DNA of 32,665 nucleotides, taken from Hydnum rufescens UP504 (Eukaryota > Basidiomycota > Agaricomycetes > Cantharellales > Hydnaceae). The notes beneath the pieces were generated by a model, which was not told the origin of the DNA, did no database searches, and saw only the letters and a list, made by a program, of their open reading frames with translations. A program made the position numbers and the translations under genes. Positions 15,285 to 24,387 of this stretch are shown here, in pieces (the stretch's first letter is position 1; every line of letters begins with the position of its first letter). The stretch covers positions 1 to 32,665 of the forward strand of contig MU129251.1 of NCBI GenBank assembly GCA_014904985.1. Reading direction: 5' to 3'.

Positions 15285-15808
15285 AATCCACCAGCCTCAT
15301 GTTCCTCTGCATGTTCTGCCCCTTCTGGTGAGTGGCCATCCTCTGGTTCAGGGGTAGGGGGGTGCAGTCTTGACATGTCCACCTTCCACCATTCACCAGG
15401 AGGTGCACATGTGGACCTATGCAGTGGGGATTCAGCAGGGGGTCCCAATGGGGGGGGAATGGCTTCCTGAGTATGAGGCAGAGGGGGGGATAGTGGATGA
15501 GGGCTCCCAGATGAAGGGACAGTCCCTGGGGAATCTGGAGGAGGTGGGGGCCCTGGGGCAGTGGGTTGAGATGCTCCCACTGAACTTGGGGGCAGATCAG
15601 GGGGAATAAACTCAGGAGTATGCTGGCCATTCTCTGAGGTGAGAGAGGTGCCTGGCAGTAGACTCTCATCAAATATAACATCCCTACTGATCACAATGCC
15701 CTTGGTCATAGGGTTGTAGCAACACCAGCCCTTGTAGTCAGGTGGGTAGCCAAGGAAAATGCATTTCAGGGATTTGGCTTCAAATCCCTTCCATTGGTCC
15801 TTTTGCAC
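15182..15808 (-). CDS. Copia-1 integrase C-terminus and Pro-rich linker
   Basis: This frame continues gag-pol in the same register after two in-frame TGA codons (15827-15829 and 15821-15823). It holds the integrase tail (GYPPDYKGWCCYNP, VISRDVIFDES), then a long Pro/Ser-rich linker typical of the region between copia integrase and RT. It ends where the 51-bp repeat loses a base. Confidence 0.85.
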   Translation of the reverse strand: MQKDQWKGFEAKSLKCIFLGYPPDYKGWCCYNPMTKGIVISRDVIFDESLLPGTSLTSENGQHTPEFIPPDLPPSSVGASQPTAPGPPPPPDSPGTVPSSGSPHPLSPPLPHTQEAIPPPLGPPAESPLHRSTCAPPGEWWKVDMSRLHPPTPEPEDGHSPEGAEHAEEHEAGGLHNLVPVQSHVPSLGTLSYNLLPAQSHAPQQGHF

Positions 15809-15826
15809 ATGTACATATGCTCAGCA

Positions 15827-17839
15827 TCAAAATACCCAGAGGTGGTCCACAGAGGATTTCTTCCCATGCCAAGCTTGGTAGGGAGTCTTTCCAGGGACAG
15901 CAGATGTGGGGGACCAATTGAGAACATGGAGGAAGGTGGAAAGGGCTTCACCCCAGAAGGATGCAGGGAGGTGGGCAGCACTGAGCATGGAGGTGATTCC
16001 ATTCTCTAGGATACAATTGGTGATTTCTGCTACTCCATTCTGCTGAGGGGTGGCCCTAGTCGTGTGCTCACGGGCAATACCATGTTCTTTCATAAAGTCC
16101 TCCCACTGCTTGGACATATACTCTCCACCCTTGTCGTCTCTGAATGCCTTGATGGTCCTTCCAGTTTGGTTCTCAGCAAGGGCCTTGAATTGTTTGAATG
16201 CAGCAAATGTCTCGTCCTTAGTCTTCAAGAGGTAGACAAAGCGATAACGAGTGGCATCATCAATGAAGGTGACCCAATACCGGTATCCAGAGGAAGTGCG
16301 AACAGGGGTAGGACCATGGAGATCAGAGTGAACAAGTTCCAGAGGTTTAGAGCGACGAGAGGTGGCCATTTTGGGGAAGGGGTATCTGTGCTGCTTTCCC
16401 AGAATGCATGCCTCACAGAGGGTGGGAAAAGGAGCAGAGTTGTCAATTTTAAGGCCAGTGACAAGGTCCTTTCCAACAAGTTGAGTCAGTCGATCATGAC
16501 CAATGTGGCCTAGATGACAATGCCACAGTTCCAAGTCCTTGGCCACCTGCACAGACTGGGCACTTTCTTGGGTGACAGTCCTTCCATCAAGGTATGCAAC
16601 ATTTCCCTTAATGGTTGCAGTGAAGTGCAGGGTGGAGCCACGTTTAAAATCCATTCCCTTCTCATGTATGGTCACAATGAAACCATGGTGGCGAGTGAGG
16701 GAGAGAACAGATAATAAATTGTCGGCAAGAGAGGGAACATGTAGGACACGACTAAAGATGACTGATTGAAGTTGACAACCATCCTTCACAGGTCTAAACT
16801 CCACTGTTCCCACCCCAGCAGCTCTAATGACTTCACCATTGGCAAGGCGAATAGGAATATTGCAAGGGGCATACGACACAAACCAATGACGATGTGGTGT
16901 CATATGAGAAGTGGCCCCTGTGTCTGCATTCCAAGAGTTAGAGGCTGAGGGGGAGGAAGGAGAAGGGGAGTGAGGACTTGCACTGGCAGCAGTCTCAGTT
17001 GCTGAGTCGTGTGCATTGGCAACATTAGACTTGGCCTTCTTAGCCTTGAACCGGCTTGACCGTTCCTGGTGTGCCTTTCCAATGGCCGCCTTGTACTGGT
17101 TGCAGTCAGCCTGGACATGACTCTTTCCACCACAGAAGACACAGTGGAGGGAAGGTGGTGTGGTGGCAGTAGGGGAAGGAGTTGGAGGAGGAACAGAAGA
17201 GGTGGCTTTGAGGGCAGATCCTGACTCGGACTTCTGTTTGGCCATTTGAAGGAGTTCCTCATTCTTGAAGGCAGTGATCACCTGGGCCTGTGTGAGTGTG
17301 TCGTGGGACAGGAGGGCAGTGGTGAGGTGAGGGTAATCCTTGGATCCACCACGGAGGAGGACCATGGTGATGAGTTCTTCATCGAAGGCATCCATGGTAA
17401 AGGATTCAGGACGGAGGTCCTTAACAACACGAATGGCATTGGTTGCTCGATCAACAAAGTCCTGCACAGACTCATCAGACTCTTTTTCAACAGAAAGGAG
17501 AGTCGAGTAGGCGACAAAGCGAGAGCCGGCATTCTTGGAGTCGTGATGAGCCTGGAGGGCCTCCCACATTTTGTTAGGATCTCCAAGATGGGGCAGGAGG
17601 ATCCCTTGCTGTTCAGGCTCCACAGCGAGGAGGATGGCGCCAGCAGCAGCATCAAGTTTGTCGAGGTACTCATCAAGCTTGTCTGGGTCACAGGGGCGAG
17701 AAAAAGAGGTTTGCATGCGATGCCATGCCCCAATGGTCTGGAGGTAGGCTTGCATGTGGCGAGCCCATTGGCGGTAGTTGGTGTTGTTGAGGAGAGGGAA
17801 GGAGAATTTTCCAGAGTGATTGGAATCCTTGGAAGTCAT
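15827..17839 (-). CDS. Copia-1 Gag, protease and integrase core (670 aa)
   Basis: The ATG at 17839 lies ~95 bp downstream of the primer site. Residues 1-225 are gag-like. A CCHC zinc knuckle follows at C233, C236, H241, C246. The protease motif is DTGA at 306-309. The integrase zinc site is H440, H445, C475, C478, and the catalytic triad D506, D569, E605 has the expected 35-residue D-E spacing. The frame stops at residue 670, just after VDHLWVF, where two TGA codons replace conserved positions. Gag packages the RNA, protease cuts the polyprotein and integrase inserts the cDNA. Apart from the stops this part looks nearly intact. Confidence 0.95.
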   Translation of the reverse strand: MTSKDSNHSGKFSFPLLNNTNYRQWARHMQAYLQTIGAWHRMQTSFSRPCDPDKLDEYLDKLDAAAGAILLAVEPEQQGILLPHLGDPNKMWEALQAHHDSKNAGSRFVAYSTLLSVEKESDESVQDFVDRATNAIRVVKDLRPESFTMDAFDEELITMVLLRGGSKDYPHLTTALLSHDTLTQAQVITAFKNEELLQMAKQKSESGSALKATSSVPPPTPSPTATTPPSLHCVFCGGKSHVQADCNQYKAAIGKAHQERSSRFKAKKAKSNVANAHDSATETAASASPHSPSPSSPSASNSWNADTGATSHMTPHRHWFVSYAPCNIPIRLANGEVIRAAGVGTVEFRPVKDGCQLQSVIFSRVLHVPSLADNLLSVLSLTRHHGFIVTIHEKGMDFKRGSTLHFTATIKGNVAYLDGRTVTQESAQSVQVAKDLELWHCHLGHIGHDRLTQLVGKDLVTGLKIDNSAPFPTLCEACILGKQHRYPFPKMATSRRSKPLELVHSDLHGPTPVRTSSGYRYWVTFIDDATRYRFVYLLKTKDETFAAFKQFKALAENQTGRTIKAFRDDKGGEYMSKQWEDFMKEHGIAREHTTRATPQQNGVAEITNCILENGITSMLSAAHLPASFWGEALSTFLHVLNWSPTSAVPGKTPYQAWHGKKSSVDHLWVF

Positions 17840-17933
17840 AGTGAAAAGAGGGAGATGACCAGGAGATGACAGGAGAAGAAGTGAACTCGAGATGAGTAGA
17901 TGCTGAAGACGATGTTGGTATGGCTAGAGGGAT

Positions 17934-17945
17934 GGGCCCATAACC
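17934..17945 (-). other. Copia-1 primer binding site
   Basis: Minus-strand GGTTATGGGCCC directly follows the 5' LTR. It is complementary to the anticodon arm of initiator tRNA-Met, not to a tRNA 3' end. Drosophila copia is known to prime from the 5' half of this tRNA. Confidence 0.75.
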
Positions 17946-18232
17946 TGAGAAGCGTCTAGAGCTGGATCACACAAAGGGTGATATCTGGAGTTCAGAGGAG
18001 TCAAACTAAGAATGAAGATATCTACATGAGTGACAAGAAAAGAGACATACCTGGAGTTCAGAGGAGTCAAACTAAGGAACTGCCTCCAGAGCTCCAAGGT
18101 ATATAAAGGGCATCTGGTCCGAGATCACTGGATGCCATACATGGTGCTAACCAAAAAAGGAAATAGGGCAAATAACAAATGTGTGAATCAGGGAAGAGAA
18201 AGATGAAATGGGATACCCATCACATCTCAACA
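17946..18232 (-). repeat. Copia-1 5' LTR
   Basis: It is co-linear with the 3' LTR at about 97% identity. It carries the same internal direct repeat and TATATA, and is followed outside by target copy TAATA. Confidence 0.95.
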
Positions 18233-18480
18233 TAATATTTAAATGGGCAGTGACAAGCAATGAAATGGCAATGCAGCCTATTTGGCTGGTACTGTGGTAC
18301 TGATACATCCTGATATATAGCATGGTAAGCTAGTTAGCAGGTTTCATATATTAATTAAAACTGGTATGATACCATGTTTGATATATCTATACTACAGCTA
18401 GGGCTGCAGGATCCTCAATGCCCATTCTAAGGGAGAACTGGTCCCAAGAATCACCTGTCAAATCTTGAAAAAAATACAAA
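18233..18480. other. No gene seen
   Basis: The stretch is AT-rich at first, then becomes mixed. I see no frame, repeat or promoter here that I can support. The Copia-1 empty site would join 13068 to 18238. Confidence 0.5.
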
Positions 18481-18515
18481 CAATGTGCCTGACCCCAACC
18501 CCTGGCTGAAGATGT

Positions 18516-19130
18516 AGAAACTATGACAGTGCATGTCAAGTAAGTAATAGCCTACTGGAGCAGGTCCCTGAAGTCAGCAGAGCAGAATTATTCAGCAATG
18601 GAAAGAGAAGCCCTAGGGGTAAAGGAAGCACTAGTGTGATTCTAACCCTTCATTGAAGGAGAAAAGAATATCATGATTACAGACCACACAGCTCTGCAGT
18701 GGGCCCAGATCTATGAGAATGCGAACAGGCATCTCATGGCATGGGGGCAGTATTTGCAGCATACCCAGGCCTGGACATAGTGGATAGAGCAGGTATTGTC
18801 CACTTGAACATTGACCCCCTCTCAAGGCTGTGACAGATTCCACCACATCAATTGCCTGTGGAGGATAACTCACCCTCCTTACTGAGTCAGCTTCCCATGC
18901 AACCAATATTCACATGGGGAGATGCAGCAGAAAGGAAGCTGGCAGAACAGGCAGTGTTCCTCTCAACTCAAGTCCAGAGCAAGAAACAAGAGTTGCAGGG
19001 CACCAAGGAAGCTCCCACAAATGCAATGGATGAAATAGAGCAGGTTGCCTAGTGAAGGGCTTGAACAGTGAACCCCCCTTGTTGAGAGTATGTGCCATGA
19101 ATGCTGGACATTGAAATTAGTCCCCAGTGA
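18516..19130 (+). pseudogene. Ty3/gypsy RNase H relic
   Basis: Plus-strand pieces read SAEQNYSAMEREALGVKEAL and, after stops, MITDHTALQWAQ, the signature of gypsy RNase H. The following ~300 bp is a degraded linker that includes the frame 18852-19052. RNase H before integrase fits Ty3/gypsy order. Stops are frequent, so the domain is dead. Confidence 0.8.
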
Positions 19131-19766
19131 GTAGAAGCATTCACCAGAGGGTACCAAGCTGACCCTAGCTTTCAACAGCCATGGATCAAGGCAGCACCAG
19201 ATGAATCAGAGCTCCTAGCAGCCCAGAGATTCTACAAGTCCAGTGAGGGACTTCTGATCTTTCAAGATGCAGACTGGGTAGTGCAATTATGTGTGCCAAA
19301 GTCAGAAGTATGCAGGATACTCCAGGAATCCCATGAGTCACCTTTGGAAACTGCCCACACTGGATCCTCAAGGCTATTCCATAAGCTGGCTGCACAATGT
19401 TACTGGCCAAAAATGTGGGCCAACATCATCAAATATACTAAAACATGTGACATCTGCCAGAAGACCAAATCAGACAAGCCAGGAAAGCTCTGCCCTCATG
19501 TGATCCCATTACTCTCATTCCAGGTAGTGACCCTGGATCTCATCATGGGCCTCCTGAAGTCAGAGGGGCACAATGCAGTATTAGTGATAGTGCATAAGCT
19601 TACTAAGTTCATCCAATATGTCCCCACCACCTCAAGCCTTAAACAGGATGGTTTCACCAAGATGTTCATCCAGCACATTGTCTGGAAGTACAGTGTGGAA
19701 GATAAAAATATCCAGGATCAGAAAATGCAAAATTACACCACTTCCAGCCTTTGGATGATCACATGA
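19131..19766 (+). pseudogene. Ty3/gypsy integrase, N-terminal half
   Basis: The frame is open from just after a TGA at 19128. The zinc site HxxxxxxxH...CDIC is seen with the two Cys encoded near 19446-19457, followed by NYW-like CYWPKMW. The core start VVTLDLIMGLL contains the first catalytic Asp, and VLVIVHKLTKFIQYVP follows. The similarity ends near 19690, where foreign LTR sequence begins. The rest of the integrase resumes near 22460. Confidence 0.88.
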
Positions 19767-19769
19767 CCA

Positions 19770-20045
19770 ATTACAAAATTAATTATGGCTACACACAGAA
19801 ACCAAATTCATTCTATAACTCCATCAGTTTTGATCAAAAATGTACACCCATATAATGCTTGGAAAGCTAAACACAAGTTGAACAGACCAAAACTACACTC
19901 TCCAGACTGATTTTACTGTTAAAATTAACACCCACCAGTATTTAATGTATTTCTCCATCAGTTCACATCCAATCCACTCAGAACCACTGTGCCCAGAAAG
20001 CTGTTAAAAATCTGCATTGAATAGTACCAGCAATGCCTATTACGG
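19770..20045 (+). repeat. Fragment related to LTR family L1
   Basis: CTCCATCAGTTTTGATC and, further on, AAGCTGTTAAAAATCTGCATT match the middle of the LTR at 5499-6863 (6100-6180) in the same orientation, at moderate identity. The ends are not defined. Confidence 0.6.
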
Positions 20046-21420
20046 TGTAAGCAGGAAACAAAGGGAGGAATCCAGCCACAGTCCATGATATGGAATTGAG
20101 AATGAAAAGAGGGGACCATGGGATCAATATGAATGTTAAGGCTTGAAGGAAGGAAGGTCTTTTTGGATAGAAATCTAATGCTGTAAGCAACACCTGCTCA
20201 AGCAATAGAACAAAGAATGAATCTGGATCACAAAACCACACCCTAAGGCTCTCCTCTTGAGGCCTTAGACAATGTGTAGTAGTCTTGGTGGAACTCACCC
20301 AAGGAACCAGTGGCAATACATTAGTGCCTCAAAACTGGGGAGGGGGAAGACTATAGAAATTTGCATCTCCTGTACTTAATATACATCACATAAAAATGCT
20401 ATGGTACCCGGAAGAAAGGCGGGGTTAAGGTGAAAATGATGAAAAAGAAATTAAGTCAAAAGCTTCAAAACTGAAGGAGATATTCAAGAATCAAATCAGA
20501 ATAGGGGAATATGGCTTAACCAAGCTATTCCTCCTCTCCTACTGAGCAGAATCCCTTGGGGAATGGTGGAACTGGTAGTCCTAGATGTACCCTTCATCAG
20601 ATATAAGAGGGGCAGAGAATAATTGCCATTAATAATCAAAAAGTGGAGGCAATAATGAAATGAGACATGGGGGAGTTAAATTGTAGAGAGCCAAGTTCTT
20701 ATTGGATCATTTTTCCCTTGGTATCATTGGATGTGGACTGTCGACAGCTTTCTAGGCATGCTTGTCATGAATGAATTGGATCAAAACTGACTGAGAAAAT
20801 TGAAAAATACTGGTGGGAAATATGAAACACATAGTAAAAATGACCTGGAGAGTGAATTTTCTATTTTTTTGGCTCATGTTTGGTATCTTCTGAAAGTTGT
20901 AAATCATAACTTTCTGGGTGCTATCTTGCTGAGTCGATCCAATCAAAACTGAGGGTGATATTCCATGTTTACTCCTTGAGAGCACTGCATTAGCCCCTAT
21001 TTGTCATGTGACAGGTCCACACATCAGAATCAAGACCTGGGTGTGTAATCCATTGTATTACATAATCACAATTCACTAGAGTCACCCTTGAGGCAACAGG
21101 AAGCATGTGTCAGAAGTGAGAGAGTATTCCAAGGTCAAACAAAGCAAGCAAGTTGAATTGCTATTGCCACATTGAGGTATGGCATAAAGAAGTGGAATTT
21201 AGGGTGGCCTGTTGAAGTGCCATGGATGAACAATAATTGGCTTGTGTATAGGTAAAGGAATGCATGGATTTTCAGGTATTAGATGTATGGGATATGGGCT
21301 TGTTCTTAAATGAATGACAGCATGGGAATTGATGTCTGGATTGACATGGAAATTGGTTCATTTATTTGAACAATCATCCTCAAATAGGGTTGCATGTAGT
21401 AGGGATTTGTCCCTCCAACA
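20046..21420 (-). mobile_element. LTR family L1, inverted copy (~1375 bp)
   Basis: It runs from TGTAAGCAGGA at 20046 to CCCTCCAACA at 21420 and matches the reverse complement of 5499-6863 along its whole length, with many differences. The flanking bases (ACGG and ACAG) are not a clear target duplication, so it may be one LTR of a rearranged element. Confidence 0.82.
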
Positions 21421-22090
21421 ACAGATACAAACTGCTATCTCGCTATCAAATTCCACCCCATGCACTTGTTCCTATTATTAACCAGCAACAAAAACACCTT
21501 AACCACTGGACTAGGCTCAGATTAATCTCCAAACCCTGGAGATGTCCCTTAGTTTTGCTTCCCATGAGCTCCAAGATACATTACAAGACCAGTGACATCA
21601 TGCTCCAACTACTCCACAAGCTCAGCAAATTAGTGACATCATTCCTTTCATGATTCCTTTTGTTCTCTTTATGAATGACATCACTATGACATCACACTCT
21701 ATGGATGACTCAGCTATGACTGCATTATGACATCATTTTGTTATTTCTCTTTTGTTCTGTTCTACTCCACTCCCCCATGACATCACTATGATCTCTTAGC
21801 TTTATTACTCTTTTGTTCTTGCTCCATGCACAGCCACCTTCAGAAAGGTATATAAGCTAGCAGATTTTCTTGTACCCCCCCATCTCCTCACTCTGGAAAT
21901 CAACTACTGTCAACTACTGTCAACCATTCTGCTTATATCTAAAGAACAGTCTATCTAAAGCCATCTGGAGCTAAGTCATCTTCAAAGTCATTGAGACCAA
22001 GCTACTGGAAGCCCTCTATGCAAAATACTAAAGCAAAGGATAGTTGCAGAACCTAAGGTTAGAGTTGCTGGACACCTAAGGAAAAAGTAA
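21421..22090 (+). promoter_or_regulatory. LTR-like promoter with clustered bZIP-type sites
   Basis: Six TGACATCA motifs start at 21593, 21634, 21676, 21687, 21728 and 21778. One TGACTCA (Gcn4/AP-1 consensus) is at 21706-21712. TATATAAG follows at 21849-21856, then a CT-rich leader with CAACTACTGT twice. The layout is that of a retrotransposon U3-R region in plus sense. The limits are not defined. Confidence 0.6.
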
Positions 22091-22459
22091 GCATAATGAA
22101 ATATGAGTCAGGAAAGAAGAAAGAAGCATACTAACAAGACTAACCAAGGACTGACCAGTCTATAACCCACAGATATCTGCATTTTGACCAGGAGGACATA
22201 AACAAGAACACACAAATATCAGTAAATGAACCAACACAAGCATCCTCTACATATAAGCCTTCCTATAAGCATCCACAATATATCATTGACTACTGCTAGT
22301 CCATATCACTTCCTATTCTCCACTGAACACATACACATCTTGCAGAGAGTGATCAACCATTGAAGTGAACCAACCCATTTGAATAACAACAGAAACACAG
22401 TCTCCCATCTACACACTGGCTGAACCAGATTTTTATTTGACAGTCATCAGAGCTCCCAA
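22091..22459. other. No gene seen
   Basis: Mixed-composition sequence between the LTR-like promoter and the resumed integrase. It may be leader of the nested element. No credible frame is present on either strand. Confidence 0.4.
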
Positions 22460-23037
22460 CCCTTCTTCTATGATGGCCTTCCAAGACAAATGATTGCTGA
22501 CTGGGACACCAGGTGGTCCCAATCCTTTTGGCATCAGTTGCCAAACATCTCAATTTAGATTTACTCCTCTCAACCTCCCATCATCTGCAGACAGACAGAC
22601 AGACAGAGAAAGCCAATGATACATTGGAAGTCACATTATGTGCCTACACAGTGGGGAATCACAGTTCCTGGGCCCAGTGGCTTGGAATGCTCACAATGGC
22701 CCACAACTCTACACCCCACACCTCCACCAGTTACTTGCCTTGCTTCCTTTTACATGGATACACCCCCAGGACTAAAGCAATGGCCATGGACCTGGTGAGG
22801 GGAGGCATCAAGTGGATTGAGCTTGACAATGCATCTGCTTCCTCATTCATGGGTGAGCTGGAGGTTCATCATTCTTTAGCCAGGGACATGCTAGTGAGAG
22901 CCCAAGCCAGACAGGCAAAAGCCTATAATGCAAGGAGATGCAATGAAGAACTCAAAGAAAGAGATGAGGTTCTAGTGAATCCCCATTCTCTAGAATTAGT
23001 GGATGTGCAAGGCATGGGGAAGAAGCTAGTACAATAG
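22460..23037 (+). pseudogene. Ty3/gypsy integrase, C-terminal half
   Basis: The second catalytic block (LYDGLP, then ADWDTRWSQSFW) lies in one frame just before the long frame. The third block STSHHLQTDRQTEKAND carries the catalytic Glu of the DDE triad. MAHNSTPHTSTSYLPCFLLHGY is the usual downstream block. A CAGA microsatellite (22591-22611) falls in the QTDRQTE codons. The frame stops at 23037. Confidence 0.88.
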
Positions 23038-23040
23038 TGC

Positions 23041-23300
23041 ATTGGCCCTTTCCAGATCTCAGAGAAGATTAACCCAGTAGTCTACTGCATAAATATACAG
23101 CATCTAACTAAATACCATTGTGATGAACAGGATGATGGATGTTCCAAGCTCCTTGAATTGAGAGAGTTAACTAAAGAGGAAGAATACAAGGTTGGAAGGA
23201 TAGTGGGACATCATTCCAATCAATTGAGAAGAAGGAAGGAGTATCTAGTGAGGTGGAAAGGGTACTATAACTTACCTAATGTGTTGCTGACCCCCATCTA
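23041..23300 (+). pseudogene. Chromodomain at the end of the gypsy integrase
   Basis: Translation near 23170-23280 gives EYKVGRIVGHHSN, then KEYLVRWKGYYNLPN, a recognisable chromodomain core with its aromatic residues. This assigns the element to the chromoviruses, whose integrase is guided to modified histones. Stops before it and loss of the C-terminal helix show decay. Confidence 0.8.
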
Positions 23301-24333
23301 TTGCTGTTTCCCTCCTAGAGCCATCAATTCTTGTTGAACACACTCTAAATTTGGAAGATAACTGTACATGATATATATCTATGATCCTGAAAAAACAGCA
23401 TTGAAAAAAAGTTTGAGGTGCAGCATAACAAGGCAAATTATTGCTGGGAGATTATGGAATTCAGTATTTTTCAATGCTTAGAAGTGCATTCATGAGGTCT
23501 GTGGCCCCTCCAACATGGTGAAACTGCTTGTATATTGTGTGCCAGAGTACTGGCTGTCCCTGTGTGGAATTCCAGCTCTCCATGGGCTGGGCCTCAACCA
23601 TGAAAGCCATTAGAGTGCCAGCATTTTGATCCATTTTCACCAAGCCATTCGCCAAAGCATCACTGCACTGCCTCACCCCAGCCCAGTATTGCTAGTCCTT
23701 CCCAGCACCCTCCACAGTATTTCCCCCACCCTCAACCAGCATGGGTTGGTTCCCCAGGGTACTTGGCAATCCATCCTGCTATTGCTTCAGGAACAGACAG
23801 TTTTACATTATGCAAAGGGAACTGCACCAGCCATTTATCCCAGACCACCTCCACCTCTTGCAATGGAACCCACAGAGTCTTCAGGAGCCAATCATGAAGC
23901 AGCCATGAGGCCTCAGCTTGCAATGTGAAAGTTGCAGCAATGGATAGGGGACATATTTTTCCAAACCCAAAATGGGGCCACAATGCAGATCCCTCTTTTC
24001 ACCCTCAATTCTGCATATAATCCTTTATAACTTTTCAGATGTGTAGATACAATTATTCTTTATGTATATACCAAATTTGAGCCCAATTGGATGAGAGGAA
24101 CATACCCAAATGTCCAAATTTCTCACTTTGTGGCAATAGATTGGTAGATTATAGTACAGGCCTGAGCATGACACATTTGAGCCTGAGATGGGACTGAAAA
24201 ATTCCTTCTCACACCTCAGAGAGTACCACAAGACCCTGGAGGAACATGGCAGCAAAAATGAGGACCCCATGAGGCTGTAAGAGAACCCCCACCTGCCCCT
24301 TCTCCTAGCATCCTTCTCCCCTCTCCTCACACT
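23301..24333. other. No recognisable gene
   Basis: Possible remains of the chromovirus 3' end lie here. The plus frame at 23626-23928 is Pro/Ser-rich and unrecognised. No terminal LTR of the chromovirus could be located. Confidence 0.4.
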
Positions 24334-24366
24334 CAACCTCAACCTCAACCTCAACCTCAACCTCAA
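24334..24366 (+). repeat. CAACCT hexanucleotide microsatellite
   Basis: Five to six tandem CAACCT units run to CAAATCTCAACC. Read from the other strand this is AGGTTG, not a telomere unit. Confidence 0.85.
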
Positions 24367-24387
24367 ATCTCAACCTTCATCTCCACC

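Larger units (their letters stand above)
13069..18232 (-). mobile_element. Full-length degenerate Ty1/copia retrotransposon (Copia-1)
   Basis: Both LTRs are present and flanked by TAATA (13064-13068 and 18233-18237). The internal order on the minus strand is primer site, gag with zinc knuckle, protease, integrase, reverse transcriptase, RNase H, polypurine tract. Integrase before RT places it in Ty1/copia. The LTRs differ by about nine substitutions and one indel over ~287 bp, so insertion is recent. Several stops and frameshifts in pol make this copy non-autonomous today. Confidence 0.96.

Noticed and set aside
14100..17869. Plus-strand frames of 149-207 codons opposite the copia polyprotein
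   Set aside because: They are antisense shadows of gag-pol, which has all expected motifs on the minus strand.
18480..23300. RIP (repeat-induced point mutation) as cause of decay
   Set aside because: Stops are not dominated by CA-to-TA changes by eye, and indels are common. A dinucleotide index would be needed to decide.
24334..24366. Telomere-like repeat
   Set aside because: The unit CAACCT/AGGTTG is not TTAGGG and only five to six copies are present.
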